A DNA stretch of 21,178 bases. Source: Sulfurovum sp. (lineage in GTDB: Bacteria > Campylobacterota > Campylobacteria > Campylobacterales > Sulfurovaceae). Each line of letters begins with the position of its first letter. Within the stretch, counting starts at the first letter, position 1. This document shows positions 17,708-21,178 of this stretch, piece by piece. The DNA lies in the NCBI GenBank assembly GCA_003978375.1, contig QNZW01000203.1:1-21178 (forward strand). The letters run 5' to 3'. The position numbers and the translations under genes were made by a program. The notes under the pieces are model-generated. The model made no database searches and was not told the DNA's origin. It saw only the letters and a list, made by a program, of their open reading frames with translations.

Positions 17708-18205
17708 TTAAAATGCTATTGCAAAACTAATTTCAGGATATCCTTCAGATTTATTTTTTTCTCCATAATCACTATATTCTTGTATCCATCCTACAGAGAT
17801 ATAACCGTTACCTCCTGTGTGCATAGCAAGTCCTGCTCGCAAACCAAATACATCATAATCTTCATATGGTTTTTCTACAAATGTATGTCTGTATATCCCT
17901 CCCAAATAAGGATGATACGTTTCACTCAATGGAAAATAATAGGTCATAGGTACATTAATCTCTTGCATACTAGGGTCGTCACCAAACCATCCTTGATATC
18001 CTACTCCTATAGAAAGATTGTCTATGACAAAATAATTGATATTTACCCCTACAACTGTGTATTCGTTGCTTGTTCCTATCCCAAAATTAAAATTTTTTTG
18101 TCCTATATGGAATATATTGCTATTTAATGTCTTTTCTATCTCAAAAGTGCTCTCTTTAGCACAAAGCAACGCACTCAACATCATTACATACAATAACTTT
18201 TTCAT
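17708..18205 (-). CDS. Small outer-membrane beta-barrel protein
   Basis: A 165-residue protein with a signal peptide (MKKLLYVMMLSALLCA, cleavage after about 16). The mature region of about 149 residues is built of alternating polar/aromatic strands (FNFGIGTSNEYTVVGVNINYF, GLRAGLAMHTGG, GYISVGWIQEY) and ends in a C-terminal phenylalanine (ISFAIAF), the signal used by the Bam machinery. This fits an eight-stranded OmpA/OmpW-like barrel with no globular extension. No specific family recognised. The start is supported by AGGAG about 8 bases upstream. A -10 candidate lies at 18248-18253. Confidence 0.75.
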   Translation of the reverse strand: MKKLLYVMMLSALLCAKESTFEIEKTLNSNIFHIGQKNFNFGIGTSNEYTVVGVNINYFVIDNLSIGVGYQGWFGDDPSMQEINVPMTYYFPLSETYHPYLGGIYRHTFVEKPYEDYDVFGLRAGLAMHTGGNGYISVGWIQEYSDYGEKNKSEGYPEISFAIAF

Positions 18206-18247
18206 TTTTTATTTCTCCTATTCACTTAACACAATTTAACCAGAAAG

Positions 18248-18253
18248 ATTATC
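18248..18253 (-). promoter_or_regulatory. Candidate -10 box for the outer-membrane protein gene
   Basis: On the minus strand the sequence TTTATAGATAATCTTTC contains GATAAT, a five-of-six match to TATAAT, 42 bases before the ATG. It is weaker than the other promoters in the window, and no -35 box is seen. Confidence 0.35.
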
Positions 18254-18323
18254 TATAAACTTATCCTAGAGTCACGATTTAATGATACCTATTTTTTATA
18301 CCAAGAGGACTTAAACTATGTTA

Positions 18324-19229
18324 TTATTTTATAATATTCACTACACGATCTAGCATCTTTTTTTGCGTCATATAATCGCCATGCTCTGTTTCGATATTAT
18401 AATATTTTTCATGAGGATGCTTAAGTGCCAAATAATTTGAAAAAGAACAATCATTATTGATTTTTGAAACCCTTTCATATTTCACATTTAAACCCTTTTG
18501 TAAAAATGTGTTTAAATCTACAGCATAAGGTATTGTAGAAGTCCCTGCCATATAAACCAAACTATCTTCATCTAAAAGACCTGTACTTTGTTTAGTAATA
18601 TGCTTATGTGCAGGGTAGTTTTTTACCATTTTGCTCGTATGCAACATCGAAACGCCTCCACCATTGGTGTTATTGTGTAACGTCAAATAGGGATAGCCTT
18701 GTGGCTTAAAAACGTGCATAATCTGCAATACACTTTGTGTATAATGAGGTGAAAAAAATTTCTGTTGAACGCAACTTTTAGCCTCTTGTAAAGTAGTAGA
18801 AAAATTACGATTTGGGTCTTGCCCTCTAAAATAGCGATGCTCTTTGGCTTCTACAGATAAAAATCCTCCTCCATATTTTAGTGTACTATATACTGCTGTA
18901 TGAAATGCTGTATCTTCATCATCATGTGGCAAAAACCAAAAAGGACCTTTTTGTTGTTTTGGGTTAAATACCAAAGTCATTTTCCATTGCATATGCACAT
19001 CATTTATCTTTACTTCATAAACACAGAGTTTTTGCAAAGATTTTATGTTACGTCGCACATCCAAATCACTCTTTTGTATTTGTGAGAGTTTTGCGTGTGT
19101 CACAAATGATTTTATAGCCAAAGGGACTTCACATCCTGCTACTGCTTTCACCCCCATTACAAAAAAAAGAACAAGCATAAACAAAAAACGACTTAAAGGT
19201 ATAATCTGCATAAAAAGATTGTACTCCAT
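18324..19229 (-). CDS. Divergent M14-like zinc carboxypeptidase-fold protein, exported
   Basis: A 301-residue protein with an N-terminal hydrophobic signal/anchor (about 13-31). The order of motifs matches M14 carboxypeptidases: H102-D-D-E105 as the HxxE zinc pair; DPNRNF (138-143), the substrate-binding Asn-Arg motif of carboxypeptidase A; His185 in LTLHNNT as third zinc ligand; and Glu280 or Glu282 in NIETEHGDY as general base. The overall sequence is otherwise distant. A role on periplasmic peptides or peptidoglycan stems is an inference. Two starts are possible: the one used, and an ATG six codons later (19211) with GGAG 12 bases upstream. Cys33 follows the hydrophobic stretch, but AVAGC is not a clear lipobox. 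No close partner gene. Confidence 0.6.
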   Translation of the reverse strand: MEYNLFMQIIPLSRFLFMLVLFFVMGVKAVAGCEVPLAIKSFVTHAKLSQIQKSDLDVRRNIKSLQKLCVYEVKINDVHMQWKMTLVFNPKQQKGPFWFLPHDDEDTAFHTAVYSTLKYGGGFLSVEAKEHRYFRGQDPNRNFSTTLQEAKSCVQQKFFSPHYTQSVLQIMHVFKPQGYPYLTLHNNTNGGGVSMLHTSKMVKNYPAHKHITKQSTGLLDEDSLVYMAGTSTIPYAVDLNTFLQKGLNVKYERVSKINNDCSFSNYLALKHPHEKYYNIETEHGDYMTQKKMLDRVVNIIK

Positions 19230-19365
19230 ATCTTCTTATAAGGTTCAATACCTATTAAAAAATGTTGCTATTTTCTAAACATTCAGTAGCGAAAGTAAGC
19301 GTACACCTTGCATAGACATTTAAAAATATATTTTCATATTTTTCATGTTCTTAGAAAGCCTATAA

Positions 19366-19854
19366 TTACACTCTTTCTTTTATAAATGCAACATCATTAT
19401 CATCAACATCAACTTCTATCAGTTTTCCATTGTATGGATCCATCACTGCTTTATATGCAGCCACAGCAGAATCATCTAACACAAGAACCAACGCAGAAGA
19501 ATCTTTTGACAATTCATCACCAAGGGCATCAAGTCTTGGATCATTAAATGCCTCATCCATGGTAAGCCCTGTTAATCCTCCTAGTGTTCCACCAGCAACT
19601 GCACTAGCCAATACTTTGGTAGGATCTACCAAATAAGCAAGTATCGCAGAAGTCAAAGCACCTAGCCCAAGTCCTGAAGCCCCCATCTCATCTTGTGCCC
19701 ATGTACTATGAACCCTTACTTTTCCTAATGAGTCTTTAGAAACAACCGCAACATCATCAATCCAAACATAATCATCTGTTCCCGATTCTAATGCTTCTAA
19801 AGTTTTCTCTGCTGTTTTTCTTCCTTTAAACACATATGCTGTAAATACTAACAT
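19366..19854 (-). CDS. DUF1269 family protein
   Basis: A 162-residue protein of the DUF1269 (PF06897) family, function unknown. Marks of the family are VWIDDVAVVSKDSLGKVRVH (30-49), the following AQDEMGASGLGLGALTSAI, and a glycine/alanine-rich hydrophobic centre (about 60-97) that could lie in or on the membrane. The C-terminal half has the SSALVLVLDDSA strand. It has no signal peptide. Its base composition appears less A/T-rich than that of its neighbours. AAAGGGAAAATT precedes the ATG as ribosome site, and a TATAAT box lies at 19880-19885. It is divergent from the DsbA-like gene. Confidence 0.8.
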   Translation of the reverse strand: MLVFTAYVFKGRKTAEKTLEALESGTDDYVWIDDVAVVSKDSLGKVRVHSTWAQDEMGASGLGLGALTSAILAYLVDPTKVLASAVAGGTLGGLTGLTMDEAFNDPRLDALGDELSKDSSALVLVLDDSAVAAYKAVMDPYNGKLIEVDVDDNDVAFIKERV

Positions 19855-19879
19855 AATTTTCCCTTTATAGATTATTACA

Positions 19880-19885
19880 ATTATA
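19880..19885 (-). promoter_or_regulatory. -10 promoter box for the DUF1269 gene
   Basis: On the minus strand AGTAATATAATTGTAATAATC contains TATAAT 25 bases before the ATG. The leader would be short, with GGGA as ribosome site. Confidence 0.55.
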
Positions 19886-19984
19886 TTACTACATTATCTT
19901 TTGGACTGTCTATCCATTTTACGACATAGTTTGCACCATTGCATTACAAAATATATTCTTTTTAATGCATTCTTCTAAGTATGC

Positions 19985-19990
19985 TATACT
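19985..19990 (+). promoter_or_regulatory. Extended -10 promoter box for the DsbA-like gene
   Basis: AAGTATGCTATACTGTTTT contains TATACT with TG one base before it, 25 bases before the ATG at 20016. Because it lies downstream of an in-frame Met codon at 19965, it decides in favour of the 20016 start. Confidence 0.65.
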
Positions 19991-20015
19991 GTTTTATCTA
20001 TTTAAAAGGCAATTC

Positions 20016-20608
20016 ATGACCGAACTTATTTTCGTACTCGATCCCATGTGCTCATGGTGTTGGGGATTTCATCCTGTTATTGAAGCACTATACGTAAGCA
20101 ATACGCAAATCACTATACTTTCTCACTTGTTATGGGTGGGTTGCGCACCACAGGACAAACAACATGGGATGCACAAACCAAAGCCTATCTTAAGTCTACC
20201 TGGAACCATGTACACCAAGCCACAAAACAACCTTTCAACCCCATACTTCTCAATAAAAATAGCTTTGACTACAACACATATCCTTCTTGTAAAGCTGTCA
20301 TTACTATACGCGAACTCTATGGTACCGATGCGGCATTTATCTATTTAGCACAGATACAAAAAGCTTTCTACACCAAAGGCGAAGATATCACTTCGCTAGA
20401 TATCCTTAGTCATTATGTCACACAAGACAAAGAAGCCTTTACCCACTTCTACCAAAGCAACCGAGCCGAACTCCTCATGCAACACGACTTCTCCAAAGCC
20501 CGCTCCATGGGAGCCAACGCCTTCCCCTCTACCGTCAAAATAGACGAAGATGGACATATGGTGTGTATGAATGGGTATAAAGGCTTGGAAGAGATTTTGA
20601 AGATATAA
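20016..20608 (+). pseudogene. DsbA-family (COG3531-like) thiol oxidoreductase, frameshifted
   Basis: The N-terminal part (from ATG 20016) reads MTELIFVLDPMCSWCWGF, the Cys-x2-Cys active-site start of COG3531-type predicted disulfide isomerases. The reading frame then runs into nonsense after about ITILS and stops by 20348. The rest of the family sequence continues in another frame, from about 20123-20132 (LVMGGLRTTGQ) to the stop at 20608, including the cis-proline-type GANAFPSTVKIDEDG near the C-terminus. Joining the frames gives about 197 residues, close to the family's usual length. The shift equals one missing base (or two extra) between roughly 20112 and 20131. This is a recent inactivation, a sequencing error or, less likely, programmed frameshifting. 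No slippery homopolymer longer than three bases is seen there. Confidence 0.75.
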
Positions 20609-20633
20609 CCATACAATTATTATCATATATTTC

Positions 20634-20659
20634 GTAGGGTGCTGTTGCTACAGCACCTT
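20634..20659 (+). repeat. REP-like palindrome, copy 1
   Basis: The foot GTAG (20634-20637) overlaps by one G a stem GGTGCTGT (20638-20645) / ACAGCACC (20650-20657) with loop TGCT, followed by TT. This is the layout of REP elements: a conserved tetranucleotide 5' of an imperfect hairpin. It lies 26 bases after the DsbA-like gene's stop codon and could also serve as its terminator. The second copy lies inverted 44 bases away. Confidence 0.7.
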
Positions 20660-20701
20660 GCATTTGCATAAAGAAAAAGCTTTTTTATATGATTGATTTT
20701 A

Positions 20702-20727
20702 AAGGTGCGGTGGCAACCACACCCTAC
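20702..20727 (-). repeat. REP-like palindrome, copy 2, inverted and overlapping the transposase stop codon
   Basis: On the minus strand, GTAG (20727-20724) is followed by GGTGTGGT, loop TGCC and ACCGCACC, then TT. It matches copy 1 except at four stem or loop positions. The stem stays paired despite the changes (CTGT/ACAG in copy 1, TGGT/ACCG here with one G-T pair). The TAG stop codon of the adjacent transposase gene is part of this GTAG. With copy 1 it forms an inverted REP doublet (REPIN/BIME-like) spanning 20634-20727. Confidence 0.7.
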
Positions 20728-21170
20728 AGAGATATATATTCCCAAACTTCACCATTTGCTATATATCCATGTTTCAAGGGATTGTCACGCATATATTCCA
20801 AACACCGTACATAATCTTTTTCGTTACGTATTGTATGCTCATAATAACGCTTTTGCCAAATAGGCTTTAATTTTCGTTTATATCGGCTATATGATTGTTC
20901 TTCTTCCCTATTAAAATGTCTTGAGAAATTATATTTAATCGCTTTAATAATTTTAGGATAATCCGTAGCATGTTTAGGTGTGATAATCATGTGTATGTGG
21001 TCAGGCATGATTACAATGGCATCTATAGCATACACATAATACTTCTTACTCTCACGAAAGCCTTCTCGAAGTAGTTCAATATTATCCACAAGCAATGGTT
21101 GTCGTTTATGTGCCACCATTGTTATATAGTAGCTATGTCCATCCAAAAAAAGTCTTTTATATTTTGCCAT
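20724..21170 (-). CDS. REP-associated tyrosine transposase (RAYT, Y1/HUH family)
   Basis: A 148-residue protein of the IS200-like Y1 transposase superfamily, in the RAYT branch. The HUH metal motif is MPDHIHMIIT (His58, His60). The RAYT-type motif PIWQKRYYEHTIRNEKDY (103-120) carries the probable catalytic tyrosine (Tyr109 or Tyr110), and the ending YMRDNPLKHGYI (126-137) is typical of the family. RAYTs are single-copy domesticated enzymes that cut and move REP hairpins next to a GTAG-type tetranucleotide. Two such hairpins lie directly at this gene's 3' end, and its stop codon is within one of them. The start ATG is 8 bases from the window edge, so the upstream side cannot be read. Length is normal for the family and no break is seen. 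Confidence 0.88.
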   Translation of the reverse strand: MAKYKRLFLDGHSYYITMVAHKRQPLLVDNIELLREGFRESKKYYVYAIDAIVIMPDHIHMIITPKHATDYPKIIKAIKYNFSRHFNREEEQSYSRYKRKLKPIWQKRYYEHTIRNEKDYVRCLEYMRDNPLKHGYIANGEVWEYISL

Positions 21171-21178
21171 TTTGAAGT

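Noticed and set aside
17576..18127. 183-codon plus-strand open frame spanning the ABC-F start and the outer-membrane protein gene
   Set aside because: It runs antisense to two better-supported genes and to their promoter region, with no ribosome site and low-complexity content.
19965..20015. Upstream start of the DsbA-like gene at 19965
   Set aside because: The -10 box at 19985-19990 lies inside it, and the extra 17 residues are unlike the family start; ATG 20016 fits both promoter and protein.
20132..20608. Separate 158-residue gene starting at ATG 20132
   Set aside because: It begins in the middle of a DsbA-like domain (MGGLRTTGQ) and lacks the active-site cysteines, which are in the other frame just upstream; it is the second half of one broken gene.
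20396..20626. Minus-strand 76-codon frame opposite the DsbA-like gene's 3' half
   Set aside because: Antisense shadow with repetitive Gly/Val content and no ribosome site; the plus-strand frame carries the recognisable family motifs.
20634..21170. A complete IS200/IS605 insertion sequence
   Set aside because: The transposase has the RAYT-type motif and REP hairpins rather than IS200 subterminal ends. The left side of the gene is outside the window, so element ends cannot be claimed.

Overview
The window looks like a chromosomal segment of a Campylobacterota bacterium (the former Epsilonproteobacteria), probably a Sulfurovum/Sulfurimonas-type lineage. The grounds are the low-GC, densely packed gene style, the extended -10 promoters of the form TTTGCTATAAT without obvious -35 boxes, and the block HIT / pheS-pheT with aroA and ispH. 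I recall that block, from memory and without a search, in Campylobacter jejuni (Cj0898 to Cj0894c) and Helicobacter pylori (HP0404 to HP0400). The species cannot be fixed from the sequence alone.

Layout. Bases 1-123 hold the 3' end of an unidentified + strand gene. From 11605 down to 128 everything is on the minus strand, in three transcription blocks: (a) pheS-pheT-ispH-aroA, tightly coupled by overlaps or 2-nt gaps; (b) after a clear -10 box, a periplasmic adaptor (HlyD/MFP) gene overlapping by one base a molybdopterin oxidoreductase gene; (c) after another -10 box, argD, a TolC-family outer-membrane efflux gene and a MidA-type methyltransferase gene, all overlapping. Block (a) makes both subunits of phenylalanyl-tRNA synthetase, the last enzyme of MEP isoprenoid synthesis and the sixth shikimate-pathway enzyme. 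Blocks (b) and (c) together contain two of the three parts of a tripartite exporter, but no inner-membrane pump.

From 11791 to 15793 the genes are on the plus strand: a large membrane-anchored sulfatase/alkaline-phosphatase-superfamily protein with a TTG start, a HIT hydrolase, and an exported helical protein of unknown function. In C. jejuni, as I recall, HIT and pheS are direct divergent neighbours, so the sulfatase gene looks inserted at that junction. From 17643 down to 15805 lies an ABC-F ATPase gene. Upstream of it on the minus strand are a small outer-membrane beta-barrel gene, a divergent M14-like metallopeptidase gene and a DUF1269 gene. On the plus strand is a DsbA-like (COG3531-type) thiol oxidoreductase gene split by a frameshift.

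The right end (20634-21170) carries a REP-associated tyrosine transposase (RAYT) gene with two inverted REP-like palindromes just beyond its 3' end. The transposase stop codon lies inside the GTAG foot of the nearer palindrome. This is the most system-like element in the window. I found no CRISPR array, tRNA, rRNA, riboswitch or phage module. No stretch of more than about 225 bases lacks a gene.
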